This document shows positions 1 to 10,344 of a DNA stretch of 64,000 nt, piece after piece. The stretch spans positions 1-64,000 of the forward strand of contig NZ_JACHEO010000016.1 in assembly GCF_014201505.1 (NCBI RefSeq), in the 5' to 3' direction. This DNA is from Desulfoprunum benzoelyticum. Its GTDB lineage: Bacteria; Desulfobacterota; Desulfobulbia; Desulfobulbales; Desulfocapsaceae. Position numbers and translations under genes: made by a program. Positions within the stretch are counted from its first letter, which is position 1. Every line of letters begins with the position of its first letter. The notes below the pieces were generated by a model. It had not been told where the DNA came from and did not search any database. It saw nothing but the letters and a program-made list of their open reading frames with translations.

Positions 1-79
1 GCAATGTTCATAGTGAAGCTCCTCCATGATAAAAGGTGGTCCCACTATGACAGCTCAGTGCAGGGAAAAACAGATGCGG

Positions 80-304
80 TTATTTTGACGGATACCATTT
101 AACCTTACCGGTGAACTCCTGCTCCAGGGCCTTCAGCGCCAGCAGGTTGTCGCCAAAGATCAGCCGGTTGTCGAACAGATCCGCCTCCGTCACCCGATGC
201 CCGGCATGATACGACAACTCCTGATCCTCCAGCAGGATGCGCGGCTCCAACCTCGGCCGCTCCTCCTTGCCAATCCAAGTCAGCTCAAGTTTTTGTTTCT
301 TCAT
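80..304 (-). pseudogene. N-terminal remnant of an adenine-specific DNA methylase (Mod type)
   Basis: The 74 codons encode the typical start of a type III/Mod-like adenine methyltransferase, including WIGKEERP and NRLIFGDNLLALKALEQEFTGK. In intact relatives the next residues form the DPPY catalytic region. Here the similarity stops after FTGKV near position 108 and a stop follows seven codons later, so the S-adenosylmethionine and catalytic motifs are absent. Bases 1-79 show nothing recognisable. The gene lies downstream, on the same strand, of a helicase remnant, as expected for a decayed methylase/helicase locus. Assignment is by recalled family resemblance. Confidence 0.6.
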
Positions 305-472
305 TGCTCATATAGTTGTAGCGATTATGCACAAAAAAAACTGCTCGGGAAAATAATTTTATGATTTTGTTTCAATATTTTATATGTCGTCGACCGTTTC
401 TGATCGGCGTGAACCAGCGTTTAAATGACGTTTAACGAGCGTTTAAATCTGCGTTTTGAACGCACCCAGTGG

Positions 473-663
473 CTATTTTTCAACGAGTTTCCATTTGTAA
501 TCCGTACCTTTCCCGGAACTCGTTATGCTTTGATCCTTGGCTCTCATCTCGGAGAGTAAATTTTTCACCTTGGTTTGTTTCTTTACGCTGGTCAGATCGG
601 CAGGAACTTTTTTTCCAAAGGGCAGATTTCTTGAATATGCCGGCGAAGCTCATCCTCGGGCAT
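473..663 (-). pseudogene. Small frameshifted gene between helicase and methylase remnants
   Basis: An ATG at 663 has a GGAGG ribosome site about ten bases upstream and begins MPEDELRRHIQEICPLEKK. That frame stops at 592-594. The next frame continues without a stop as DLTSVKKQTKVKNLLSEMRA and so on, ending in KWKLVEK with a stop at 473-475. One indel near 592-600 would join the two halves into a protein of roughly 63 residues. The function is not recognised. The charged C-terminus could be a small DNA-binding or restriction-associated protein, but this is a guess. Confidence 0.4.
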
Positions 664-1117
664 TCCGGCTTCCTCCTTTCCTCAGCTTCAATTTTCCACC
701 GAATCATAACCATTTGATCTGATTCGACCCGCTGCTGCAACTTCCCCTCAATCTGCGCAATCAACTCATCCCGCTGCCGATCCACCTGATCTTGGGCTTC
801 AAAGAGTGAACGCCGTTTCTGATTGCGCTGGGACTCCAAGCTTTTGATTTGTTTTTGACCGGCGAGCTTTTCCTCCAGAGTTAAAGCTGTGGTCGTCGCT
901 CGACGGACTTCTTCGATTTGACGATCGATCTCTTTTATCTCTCGTTCCAGTCCCGCTTTCAGGTCATCGGCCCAACCATCGAGTTTATCAGCCTCGGCTG
1001 CAAAGAAACGTGCGTTTCGTTCGGTGACATCGCGCTGGATGGCGGTTCGGCGTTGGTGAAGATGGGTCTCTAAAAGAGCGGGCGGAGTATCTTGAATGTG
1101 TTTGTGTTTTCAATGAC
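664..1117 (-). pseudogene. C-terminal remnant of a SNF2/DEAD-type helicase
   Basis: A frame without ATG runs from a stop near 1118-1120 and encodes TPPALLETHLHQRRTA, then DVTERNARFFAAEADKLDGW, then a long charged coiled coil ending in LFEAQDQVDRQRDELI and VMIRWKIE. This resembles the C-terminal coiled-coil tail of large SNF2-like helicases found beside Mod-type methylases. No helicase motifs remain. The frame stays open to a stop at 480, but residues past about 690 read through the small gene that starts at 663, so the true end is uncertain. Fragments in other frames between 1090 and 1221 suggest further decay upstream. Confidence 0.55.
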
Positions 1118-1522
1118 CTCGGGAAAAATGCGCAGTTGCTCATCAAGAAATTATCCAATTCTTTATAGTGCCGCAGGAATAAATGACAAGAATTATTTAA
1201 AAAAAGCTTGATGACTACCAAGCTGTTCGAAAAGCATATCCTGGCTTTTCGTCATTTCATGTGGATTTCAGTAAACTTTGAATCGGAATGCGCGAAAGGG
1301 GCCGGATTAATTCTTGAAGCTGACCAGCTGCCCGCTAGTGAGAAGTTTACCGGTACTATCCGGTATAAAGGCAGATTGAACTTGCCGCTCCTAATCGTTC
1401 AAAACGATTAGCTCTCCCTTGACTTGAGATATAGACTGTGCGCCTATCGTTGACCAATCCACAATTAAATTCAATCACTGAAAATGTGTACCCCGCCGTT
1501 TTTGAAACTTTTCCGCGCCGGG
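1118..1522. other. Gene-poor stretch with decayed sequence
   Basis: No convincing gene was found here. On the minus strand, 1090-1221 encodes short frames such as FLRHYKELDNF and LDEQLRIFPEVIENTNTF in different phases, which looks like frameshifted remains of a lost coding sequence. A 67-codon plus-strand frame at 1208-1411 has no recognisable domain and no good ribosome site. Confidence 0.4.
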
Positions 1523-2542
1523 TCAGCGCGGCGGCGGCACGAGGATGGTACGGTCAAACTCGGCCTGCCAGCGATTTTCACGATGGTTGAAGGTGCGGAC
1601 CTGGACCCGATTCGGATACAGGTAGAGGGAGTTGGTCCAGATCGTGTCGCCTTTCATGCTGTTATTGTGAATATTGACGATCCGATCGGCGTAGATGTTG
1701 ATGAAGGAGGCATAACTGGCTTCAGTGGGCGGGGTGTGGGTATGCCCGGACACCCAGAGAAAGATCTGGGGGTTGGTGATCAGGAGCATGTGCATCCAGG
1801 CCGCCGGCTGGACCACGGCACCGGGACGATTGACATAGTGCCTGAATCTGGTCTGGGTCCCGGGAAGCGGAGGGTGGGCGAAGATGATGGTCGGTTGGTT
1901 GCGGTGCCGGAGGAGCTGAATGCGGAGCCATGCCAGTTGCGCTTCGCCGATGCCGGTGCCAACACGGTCATGATCGGTGGAGAGGAATAGGAGCAGGTAA
2001 CCGCCGATTTCCAGCTTGTAGTAGTGCTGGCCAAGGCCGAAGGTTTGCCGGAATTTGGCCAGCTTCGCCTGCTGAAAAACAAAGGGGGCACGGACATACC
2101 CCCTGGCGGCAAGTGGATAAGGCGTTTTGAAGTAATAGTCGTGGTTACCGACAATCGGGGCCAGGGGGTGGCGCAGGTTGCGGAAATAGGTGGCGGCGGC
2201 GGCATATTCCCTTTCGGTGCCGTACCTTTCGGTAAGGTCGCCGACGGCAACAACCAGGGCGACATCCCGCCAGGAATTGATCTGCGCCAGCACCGTCCGC
2301 TTGGCGGCCGGATTGTTGCCGGGCAGATGGGGATCGCCGAGAACTACCAGGTGGGCGGGTGCGCCGGTGCCGGCAGGGGGATGCCCGGCTCCGCACCCGC
2401 AGAGGACGATGAGCGCGAGCAGAACTGTGACGATCAGCGGCGCGACCGACCGACGGCTCGGCAGTGACGTCCCCGGCCGACCACCGCTGTCAGATGCGGC
2501 CCGACACCAGTCGGTTCTCAACGCCTTAATGACCGGCCTCAT
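1523..2542 (-). CDS. Calcineurin-like metallophosphoesterase, probable lipoprotein
   Basis: This 339-residue protein has the metal-binding motifs of the calcineurin-like phosphoesterase superfamily in order: GDPH (Asp70, His72), GDLTE (Asp102), GNHD (132-135), a later HPP and a C-terminal SGHTH. An N-terminal hydrophobic segment (about residues 34-50) ends in LCGC, a plausible lipobox, so export and lipid anchoring at Cys50 are likely. The substrate cannot be told from the sequence. The start codon overlaps the stop of the upstream U32 peptidase gene as ATGA, so the two are almost certainly co-transcribed and translationally coupled. Confidence 0.8.
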   Translation of the reverse strand: MRPVIKALRTDWCRAASDSGGRPGTSLPSRRSVAPLIVTVLLALIVLCGCGAGHPPAGTGAPAHLVVLGDPHLPGNNPAAKRTVLAQINSWRDVALVVAVGDLTERYGTEREYAAAATYFRNLRHPLAPIVGNHDYYFKTPYPLAARGYVRAPFVFQQAKLAKFRQTFGLGQHYYKLEIGGYLLLFLSTDHDRVGTGIGEAQLAWLRIQLLRHRNQPTIIFAHPPLPGTQTRFRHYVNRPGAVVQPAAWMHMLLITNPQIFLWVSGHTHTPPTEASYASFINIYADRIVNIHNNSMKGDTIWTNSLYLYPNRVQVRTFNHRENRWQAEFDRTILVPPPR

Positions 2543-3807
2543 CTCGTCCGCCGCAGGATGCCGTTGACCTCGCCCTGCGCCAACGGCGGGTCGGTGGTGA
2601 GGACGATCCGCTCGCCGGGGTTGGCGCGGCTGAGCGGTTCGCTGCGCTCGTTGTGCATCGCCGCGATCCGCAGCGGTTGGACCGCGATTCCCCGCCCCAT
2701 GTACTCGACCGCCTCGCCGCTGGTCAGGGTATTGCGGACCTCGACCAGCGGCCGGTCGCCGGCCCGGCGGATCACCGCCACCGGCTCGCAGGGCTGAGCG
2801 GCCCGCGGCGTTGCGTACAACATCTCCTCTGATCCCGGCCGCCGGCGCAGGAAGTTATCTGTAATGCCGCGGGTGCCGGTCTTCAGCAACTCCTCCATCA
2901 TGGTCTCCGGCAGCCTGATCTCCTCCGACCGCCGCCACGATTCCGCCGGCAGACTGCGGAGAAAATCGAGCGCCGCCCGGTAAACCCGCACGGTCCCGCC
3001 GACATAGAAGATCGACTTCATCCGCCCCTCGATCTTCAGCGAATCGACCCCGGCGGCGACCAGTTCCGGCAGGGCTTCGAGCAGGCAGAGGTCCTTGGCG
3101 TTGAAGATATAGGTGCCACGCTGATCTTCTTCGACCGGGAAGTACTGGCCCGGTCGTTTTTCCTCCACCAGCGCGTAGCTGTAGCGGCAGGGATGGGCGC
3201 AGTTGCCCCGGTTGGCGTCGCGGCCGGTCATGTAGTTCGACAGCATGCAGCGCCCGGAATAGGAGATGCACAGCGCCCCGTGGACGAAGACCTCGAGCTG
3301 CCCGGCGACGGCGCGGCGGATCTCCCGGATCTCGGCGAGCGACAGCTCGCGGGCGAGATTGAGCCGGGCCGCCCCCTGGTCCAGCCAGAAGGCGGCGGCC
3401 AGGCGGTTGGTGACGTTGGCCTGGGTCGAGAGATGGAGCGGCAGTTGCGGCGCCAGGGTCCGGGCCCGCCTCAGGATCCCCGGATCGGCGATGATCAGGG
3501 CATCGACGCCGATGGCCCCCAGTTCGCACAGATACTGGTCCAGCCCCGCCAGATCATCGTTGTGGGCAAGGATATTGACGGTGGCGTAGACCTTGACCCC
3601 GTGGCCATGGGCATACCGAACCCCGTCGCGCATCGTGTCGGCGTCGAAATTGCCGGCCTTGGCCCGCAGGCTGAAGCGGCGGCCGCCGAGGTAGACGGCA
3701 TCGGCGCCATAGTGGACGGCGGTCACCAGTTTTTCGTAATTGCCGGCCGGGGCCAGCAGTTCCGGCAGGACCGGGCGGGGACCTTTGCCGCTTTCCTTTT
3801 CGTTCAT
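2539..3807 (-). CDS. Peptidase U32 family protein (RlhA/TrhP-like)
   Basis: The 422-residue product opens with LPELLAPAGNYEKLVTAV and has the U32 core, including HGALCISYSGRCMLSNY and a Cys-rich RGNCAHPCR segment (about residues 172-205). In this family the conserved cysteines are linked to an iron-sulfur cluster, and members such as TrhP and RlhA hydroxylate tRNA or 23S rRNA; others are collagenase-like. Which target applies here is not visible. The start at 3807 has no ribosome site. A TATAAT -10-like element at 3816-3821 lies only eight bases upstream, so the message may be leaderless. Confidence 0.82.
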   Translation of the reverse strand: MNEKESGKGPRPVLPELLAPAGNYEKLVTAVHYGADAVYLGGRRFSLRAKAGNFDADTMRDGVRYAHGHGVKVYATVNILAHNDDLAGLDQYLCELGAIGVDALIIADPGILRRARTLAPQLPLHLSTQANVTNRLAAAFWLDQGAARLNLARELSLAEIREIRRAVAGQLEVFVHGALCISYSGRCMLSNYMTGRDANRGNCAHPCRYSYALVEEKRPGQYFPVEEDQRGTYIFNAKDLCLLEALPELVAAGVDSLKIEGRMKSIFYVGGTVRVYRAALDFLRSLPAESWRRSEEIRLPETMMEELLKTGTRGITDNFLRRRPGSEEMLYATPRAAQPCEPVAVIRRAGDRPLVEVRNTLTSGEAVEYMGRGIAVQPLRIAAMHNERSEPLSRANPGERIVLTTDPPLAQGEVNGILRRTR

Positions 3808-3902
3808 CGTACAGTATTATATTATGTTGATTTTTCCGGCCGATAGAGGGCCGATTGGACCTGCTACAGGAAGATATCCACCCGCGACAGACAAGGAATT
3901 CG

Positions 3903-4940
3903 GTGAGCGGAAGACAGATCGGCATAGCCATGAGCGGAGGCGTCGACTCGACCGCCTGTGCCATCATGCTGCAGAAAACCCATGCTGTCCAGGGCTTTTT
4001 CATGCACCTGGCCCAGCCCGACTACCAGGGGCAACTCGCCCGGGTGGAGGAGATCGCCGCCCGCCTCGGCATCGGTCTGACGGTCGTCGACCTGCGCCGC
4101 CGGTTCGAGGAGGAGGTGCTCGACTATTTTTCTTCCAGCTACCGTTCCGGCCTCACCCCCAACCCCTGCCTGGTCTGCAATCGCGAGATCAAGTTCGGAC
4201 TGCTGCTGGAGACGATGACGGCCGCCGGGGTCGACACCATGGCCACCGGCCACTACGCCCGGGTCGTCGAGCGGAACGGCATCTTCCACCTCCTCCAGGG
4301 GATTGACCGGCACAAGGATCAGAGCTACTTTCTCGCCCGCCTGCACCAGACGCAGCTGCGCCGCCTGCTGCTGCCGCTGGGGAATCGGATTAAGGACGAG
4401 ACCTACGCCTATGTCGCCGCCCATGGCTTTACCGGTTTCTCCGGCAGCGAGAGCCAGGATGTCTGCTTTCTCGCCGCCGAGAACGTCGGCGATTTCCTGG
4501 CCCGGCGCCTGCCCGATCTGGCCGGCGACGGTCCGGTGATCACGATCGACGGGCGGGAGATCGGCCGCCATCGCGGCCTCTTCCGCCACACCGTCGGCCA
4601 GCGCCGGGGCCTGGGGCTGCCGGACAGCAGCCCCTGGTACGTGGTCCGTCTTGACCCGGCAAACAACAGCCTGATCGTCGGCAAACAGGACGACCTGCTG
4701 CAGCGGCAGGTCGAAATCGCCGATCTCCACTGGCTGGCCGGCATGCCGGCTCGAAGCGGCGACCGCTTCGAGGTCCGCCTGCGCTCGACCCACCGCGGGG
4801 CGACGGCGACCTTCGAGAACGCCGGCGAAATCCGCGCCCGGCTACATTTCGACCTCCCCCAACGGGCCGTCACCCCGGGCCAGTTCGCCGTCCTCTACCG
4901 GGGCGACGAGGTTCTCGGCAGCGGCGTCATCTGCAGGTAA
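3903..4940 (+). CDS. mnmA: tRNA-specific 2-thiouridylase MnmA
   Basis: MnmA thiolates U34 of Lys, Glu and Gln tRNAs, using ATP and sulfur relayed from IscS. The protein (345 residues from the chosen GTG) has the PP-loop SGGVDS at 11-16, the catalytic Cys92 in LVCNREIKFG, TGHYAR, the second catalytic Cys188 in QDVCFL, and the HTVGQRRGLG region. The frame could extend to a TTG at 3855, but the GTG at 3903 has a good AAGGA ribosome site, and MSGGVDS starts at the expected distance from it. It is divergent from the U32 gene and followed closely by mtaB, another tRNA-modifying enzyme. Confidence 0.93.
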   Translation: MSGRQIGIAMSGGVDSTACAIMLQKTHAVQGFFMHLAQPDYQGQLARVEEIAARLGIGLTVVDLRRRFEEEVLDYFSSSYRSGLTPNPCLVCNREIKFGLLLETMTAAGVDTMATGHYARVVERNGIFHLLQGIDRHKDQSYFLARLHQTQLRRLLLPLGNRIKDETYAYVAAHGFTGFSGSESQDVCFLAAENVGDFLARRLPDLAGDGPVITIDGREIGRHRGLFRHTVGQRRGLGLPDSSPWYVVRLDPANNSLIVGKQDDLLQRQVEIADLHWLAGMPARSGDRFEVRLRSTHRGATATFENAGEIRARLHFDLPQRAVTPGQFAVLYRGDEVLGSGVICR

Positions 4941-4944
4941 AGGC

Positions 4945-6255
4945 ATGCACAGAGTTCAGATCATCACCCTCGGCTGCAAGGTCAACCAGTACGAGTCGGC
5001 CTCCTTCCGTACCGGCTTCGAACAGGCCGGCTGGACGGCCGGCAACGAACACCCGGCGGACCTGGTCGTCGTCAACACCTGCGCCGTCACTGCCAAGGCC
5101 GGGGCCCAATCGCGGCAGGCGATCCGCCAGGCCCTGCGCCACAGCCCAAACGCCAGGCTGATCGTCACCGGCTGCTATGCCGAGGCGGCTGCCGCCGCCC
5201 TCGCCGACATGGCGGAGCTGGCCGACCGCTCCTTCACATTGGTCGGCAACAGCAACAAACACCTGCTGGTCCAGACCGCCCTGCAGGACGGCGACCTGCC
5301 GGGGGAGCTGATGGGCGACATCATGGCCGCCACCGAGATCTGCCGCCTGCCGGTCGGCCGCTTCGGGGCCAGGACCCGGGCCTTCCTCCGGGTCCAGGAC
5401 GGCTGCGACAGCTACTGCTCGTACTGCATCGTCCCGTTCACCCGCGGCCCCAGCCGCAGCCTGGCGGCGGACGAAGTCGTGCGGCAGGCGGCGATTTTCG
5501 CCGCCGCCGGCCACAAGGAGATCGTCGTCACCGGCATCCACCTCGGCTACTACGGCCGCGACCTGGCCGGGGGACCGCACCTGACCGGCCTGCTCGATGT
5601 GCTGTCCGCCACCCTGCCTCAGGTCCGCTTCCGCATCTCGTCGCTGGAGCCGCTCGAAATCGACGAGCGCATGCTGGCGCTGATCGCCGCCCGCCCCAAC
5701 CTCATGCCCCATCTCCACATTCCTCTGCAATCGGGCGATGACGAGATCCTGGGCTGGATGAACCGCCGCTACACGGTCGCCCGCTTCGCCGAGGTCGTCG
5801 CCCTGTGCCGCCGGTATCTTCCCGACACCGCCATCGGCATCGACGTCCTGGCCGGTTTTCCCGGCGAGACCGAGGCCCATTTCGCCCGGACCCGGACCTT
5901 TCTCGAGGGCGTCGACTGGACCTATCTCCACGTCTTCCCCTATTCGGACCGTCCGGGCACGAAGGCTGCCGCCTTCCCCGGCAAGGTCGGAAAACAGGAA
6001 AAATCACGGCGGGTGGCGGAGCTCATGGCCCTGGGAGAACGCAAAAAACTGGCCTACTACCGCCGCCAGCTCGGCAGGACACTGCCGGTTCTGGTCGAGA
6101 CCCAGCGGACCGGCGACGGACTGCTAAGGGGCTTCACCGACAACTACGTCCCGGTGGTATTCACCGGGGAGGATGCACTGATGGACACGATCGTCATGGT
6201 CGAACTGCAGCAGTTGGACAACACCATCGTACGGGGGGAACCATGTCTGGGATGA
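4945..6255 (+). CDS. mtaB: tRNA threonylcarbamoyladenosine methylthiotransferase MtaB
   Basis: This radical-SAM methylthiotransferase converts t6A37 to ms2t6A37 in tRNA. The 436-residue protein has the N-terminal UPF0004 domain with cluster cysteines in LGCKVNQYES (Cys11), NTCAVT and GCYAE, then the radical-SAM motif CDSYCSYC (Cys154, 158, 161), and a TRAM-like C-terminus. KVNQYES and the CDSYC form favour MtaB over MiaB. It starts four bases after mnmA, and its end overlaps the start of cinA by 13 bases, so mnmA-mtaB-cinA form one operon. Confidence 0.92.
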   Translation: MHRVQIITLGCKVNQYESASFRTGFEQAGWTAGNEHPADLVVVNTCAVTAKAGAQSRQAIRQALRHSPNARLIVTGCYAEAAAAALADMAELADRSFTLVGNSNKHLLVQTALQDGDLPGELMGDIMAATEICRLPVGRFGARTRAFLRVQDGCDSYCSYCIVPFTRGPSRSLAADEVVRQAAIFAAAGHKEIVVTGIHLGYYGRDLAGGPHLTGLLDVLSATLPQVRFRISSLEPLEIDERMLALIAARPNLMPHLHIPLQSGDDEILGWMNRRYTVARFAEVVALCRRYLPDTAIGIDVLAGFPGETEAHFARTRTFLEGVDWTYLHVFPYSDRPGTKAAAFPGKVGKQEKSRRVAELMALGERKKLAYYRRQLGRTLPVLVETQRTGDGLLRGFTDNYVPVVFTGEDALMDTIVMVELQQLDNTIVRGEPCLG

Positions 6256-7499
6256 AGGTGGAAATCATCGCCATCGGCGACGAGCTGACCTCGGGGCGAA
6301 TCCTCAACACCACCAGCAGTTACGCTGCCCGCCAGCTGTTCGAGGCCGGGTATGAGATCCACGCGATGCACACCATCGGCGACACCCCGGAGCTGATCGG
6401 CGAGGCACTGAAAAGCGCGATCAGCGAAGTCGACGCGGTGCTGGTGACCGGCGGTCTCGGTTCGACCGACGACGACCTGACCAACGAGGCGGTGTCGAAG
6501 GCTCTGAACCGCCCGACCCTGCCCAATCTCGAGGTCCTGTCGATCGTCCGCACCCACCTCGACGAGATCAGCCCGGCCCACGTCGGCCAGCTCGAGAAGC
6601 TGGCGTGGCTGCCGGAAGGCGCCGAGGTCCTCAACCCGCAATCGTGCATGGCCGGCTACCAGCTGATTCACGATCAGAAGCCGATCTTCTTCCTTCCCGG
6701 CATCCCCAGCCAGATGAAGCAGCTGCTGCGCGAACATGTGCTGCCGCGCCTGGCGACCTGGCACAAGGATCATTACCTCACCACCTACCAGCGGCTGTTC
6801 AAGATCTTCAACCTGCCGGAATCCGAGGTCAACCGCCGGATCAGCACCCTCGACCTGAGCGGCGACGCCCATATCGGCTATTATCCGGTGTTCCCCGAGG
6901 TCCACCTCAGCCTGATCATCCGTGACAAACAGGACAGCAGCGCCGAAAAACTCTTTATATCTTCCTGCAAAGCCATTAATACTGTGCTCGGCGACGCCAT
7001 CTACGGCTACGACCGGGACTGCATGGAATCGGTAACCGGCGGCCTGCTGCAGCGAGCCGGGCGGCGTCTGGCGGTGGCCGAGTCCTGCACCGGCGGCCTG
7101 ATAGCGGAAAAATTGACGGCCATCGCCGGCAGTTCGAACTACTTCCTCGGCGGCGTAGTCGCCTACGCCAACGACCTGAAGACCCAGTTTCTCGATGTTC
7201 CCGCAGATCTCCTCAAGGCGCATGGAGCGGTCAGCCGCGAGACCGCCGAAGCGATGGCCGGCGGCATCCGCAACCGCACCGGCGCCGACATCGGTCTGTC
7301 GGTGACCGGGGTCGCCGGGCCCGGGGGCGGTTCGGCAGAAAAGCCGGTGGGCACGGTCTATATCGGCATCGCCACGACCGAAGGCACCTGGGCCACGCAC
7401 TTCCTGTTTTCGGGCGATCGGCAGCAGATCCGGGAAATGACGGCCCAGTCCGGGCTCGACCTGGTCCGCAAGTACCTGCTGCAGACGACCGGGACATGA
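6243..7499 (+). CDS. cinA: CinA: nicotinamide-nucleotide amidase / competence-damage protein
   Basis: CinA combines an N-terminal MoaB/MogA-like COG1058 domain with a C-terminal PncC-type nicotinamide mononucleotide deamidase domain. The 418-residue product shows GDELTSGRI and GGLGSTDDDLT at the N-terminus and AESCTGGLI, GVVAYAND, AVSRETAEAMA and GVAGPGGGSAEKPVGTV at the C-terminus. The ATG at 6243 has a strong G-rich ribosome site in the end of mtaB. A second ATG at 6252 is possible. Location just upstream of recA is a well-known cinA-recA arrangement. Confidence 0.93.
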   Translation: MSGMKVEIIAIGDELTSGRILNTTSSYAARQLFEAGYEIHAMHTIGDTPELIGEALKSAISEVDAVLVTGGLGSTDDDLTNEAVSKALNRPTLPNLEVLSIVRTHLDEISPAHVGQLEKLAWLPEGAEVLNPQSCMAGYQLIHDQKPIFFLPGIPSQMKQLLREHVLPRLATWHKDHYLTTYQRLFKIFNLPESEVNRRISTLDLSGDAHIGYYPVFPEVHLSLIIRDKQDSSAEKLFISSCKAINTVLGDAIYGYDRDCMESVTGGLLQRAGRRLAVAESCTGGLIAEKLTAIAGSSNYFLGGVVAYANDLKTQFLDVPADLLKAHGAVSRETAEAMAGGIRNRTGADIGLSVTGVAGPGGGSAEKPVGTVYIGIATTEGTWATHFLFSGDRQQIREMTAQSGLDLVRKYLLQTTGT

Positions 7500-7598
7500 T
7501 CGGTAAGAACCATCAACTAGGATCGGGACTTCCTGTGCAGAGCCGGGCATGGCTCCGGCAGGAATGATCCCTTTCAATCTATTATTGTGGAGAACAAC

Positions 7599-8705
<1,107 letters not shown>

Positions 8706-8731
8706 CCTCCGGCCGCGCCTCGCCAAGAGAA

Positions 8732-10162
8732 ATGATGAGGAACATCAGAACGCAGTTTGACGTCATCATCGTCGGCGGGGGCCCGGCCGGCCTCTTCGCC
8801 GCCTACTACCTCAGCGAACACAGCCGGCTCGATGTCCTGTTGATCGAAAAGGGCAAGGCCCCGTTGAAGCGGAAGTGCCCGATCAAGGACCACGGCTGCA
8901 TCAAGTGCCGCCCCTGCAACATCCTCTGCGGCATCGGCGGGGCGGGGCTGTTTTCCGACGGCAAGCTCAACTTCATCCACAAGCTGGGCAAGACCGACCT
9001 GACCCAGTTCATGGAGACCTCGGCGGCGATCCGGCTGATCGATGAGACCGAGCGCATCTACAACCGCTTCGGCATGGACGGCAAGGTCTTCCCCACCGAC
9101 ATGGAGAAGGCCAGGGAGATCCGCAAGCAGGCGCGCAAGCAGGGGATCGAGCTGCTGATCATCAGGCAGAAGCATCTCGGCAGCGACAACCTGCCCGGCC
9201 ATATCGCCGCGATGGCCGACTACGTCCAGGGCCGGGGGGTGACCTTCCACCACTCGGAGGAGGTGCGCGAGGTCGTGGTCGAGGGCGGCGCCGTCACCGG
9301 GGTGGTCACCAACCGCGGCAGTTACGAAGCGGCCAACGTCATCCTCGCCCCGGGCCGGGTTGGGGCGGAGTGGATCGGCGGGGTCGCCCGCAGCCATGGG
9401 ATCGAGGTGTCCCAGCGCGGGATCGAGGTCGGGGTGCGGGTCGAGGTCCACAACGAGATCATGGAGGATCTGTGTTCGATCATCTACGACCCGACCTTCT
9501 TCGTCCGCACCACCAAGTACGACGACCAGACCCGCACCTTCTGCACCAATCTCGGCGGTTTTGTGGCGCTGGAAAACTACCAGGACTTCGTCTGCGTCAA
9601 CGGCCACGCCTACATGGACAAAAAATCCGACAACACCAATTTCGCCTTCCTGTCGAAGGTCGTGCTGACCGATCCGGTGGAGGACAACCAGGCCTACGGC
9701 GAATCGATCGGCCGGCTGGCGACGTTGATCGGCGGCGGCAAGCCGATCCTCCAGCGCTACGGCGACCTGACCCGCGGCCGCCGCTCGACCTGGAACCGGG
9801 TGCGCAACAGCTACATCGAGCCGACCCTGAAGAACGTCACCTGCGGAGATATCGCGATGGCCCTGCCGGAGCGGATCCTCACCAATCTGGTCGACGGCCT
9901 CGAGCAGCTCAACCAGGTCATCCCCGGGGTCGCCAACGACGAGACCCTGCTGTATGCCCCGGAGATCAAATTCTTCGCCACCCAGATCACGACCGACAAC
10001 CACCTCGAGACCGCGATCAGGGGGTTGTTCGTCGCCGGCGACGGCCCCGGAGTGGCCGGCAACATCGTTTCGGCCACGGCCACCGCCCTGGTCCCATCGA
10101 AGGAGATTCTGCGGCGCAGCGGCTACCCCGTGCCGATTGCCGGCGAGGACAACGGCGTCTGA
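8732..10162 (+). CDS. FAD-dependent oxidoreductase (COG2509-like)
   Basis: The 476-residue protein begins with a Rossmann dinucleotide motif (VIIVGGGPAGLFAAYYL, about residues 12-28) and ends with the typical FAD-contacting segment GLFVAGDGPGVAGNIVSA. It resembles uncharacterised FAD-dependent dehydrogenases of COG2509. Near residues 49-70 there is a cysteine cluster, CPIKDHGCIKCRPCNILC, which could bind a metal or an iron-sulfur cluster; this is inference. The substrate is unknown. The gene follows recA by 26 bases and may be read through from it. Confidence 0.75.
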   Translation: MMRNIRTQFDVIIVGGGPAGLFAAYYLSEHSRLDVLLIEKGKAPLKRKCPIKDHGCIKCRPCNILCGIGGAGLFSDGKLNFIHKLGKTDLTQFMETSAAIRLIDETERIYNRFGMDGKVFPTDMEKAREIRKQARKQGIELLIIRQKHLGSDNLPGHIAAMADYVQGRGVTFHHSEEVREVVVEGGAVTGVVTNRGSYEAANVILAPGRVGAEWIGGVARSHGIEVSQRGIEVGVRVEVHNEIMEDLCSIIYDPTFFVRTTKYDDQTRTFCTNLGGFVALENYQDFVCVNGHAYMDKKSDNTNFAFLSKVVLTDPVEDNQAYGESIGRLATLIGGGKPILQRYGDLTRGRRSTWNRVRNSYIEPTLKNVTCGDIAMALPERILTNLVDGLEQLNQVIPGVANDETLLYAPEIKFFATQITTDNHLETAIRGLFVAGDGPGVAGNIVSATATALVPSKEILRRSGYPVPIAGEDNGV

Positions 10163-10247
10163 ACCCCGGCCGCCATCAGCCCTCGAAAAAAACCGGCGAC
10201 GGCGGCCGTTCGCTGTCGGGGCAGGCTGGACGGCCTCCATTATCCTG

Positions 10248-10275
10248 TTGACATCCGATCTCTATTGAGTATAAT
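10248..10275 (+). promoter_or_regulatory. Sigma-70 promoter of the rubredoxin gene
   Basis: A perfect TTGACA (10248-10253) and a perfect TATAAT (10270-10275) are separated by 16 bases. Transcription should start near 10282, about 63 bases before the rubredoxin ATG. This is one of the best consensus promoters in the window. Confidence 0.85.
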
Positions 10276-10284
10276 TCAACACAG

Positions 10285-10305
10285 TCAGTAATGATTATTA
10301 TTTTC
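10285..10305 (+). promoter_or_regulatory. Possible Fur/PerR-type operator
   Basis: An AT-rich stretch containing TAATGATTATTATTTTC lies directly downstream of the rubredoxin -10 element and covers the likely start of transcription. It resembles Fur or PerR boxes loosely. A repressor bound here would block a very strong promoter. The match is by eye only. Confidence 0.3.
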
Positions 10306-10344
10306 TTTTGTGCCGATCCATAAACCTACAGGGAGGAAACAATC

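Noticed and set aside
1208..1411. 67-codon plus-strand frame
   Set aside because: There is no family resemblance and no good ribosome site, and it lies in decayed sequence.
7500..7598. Possible LexA operator or extra gene before recA
   Set aside because: No convincing SOS box could be found and the 99 bases contain only a ribosome site and a weak GAGCC/GGCTC hairpin.
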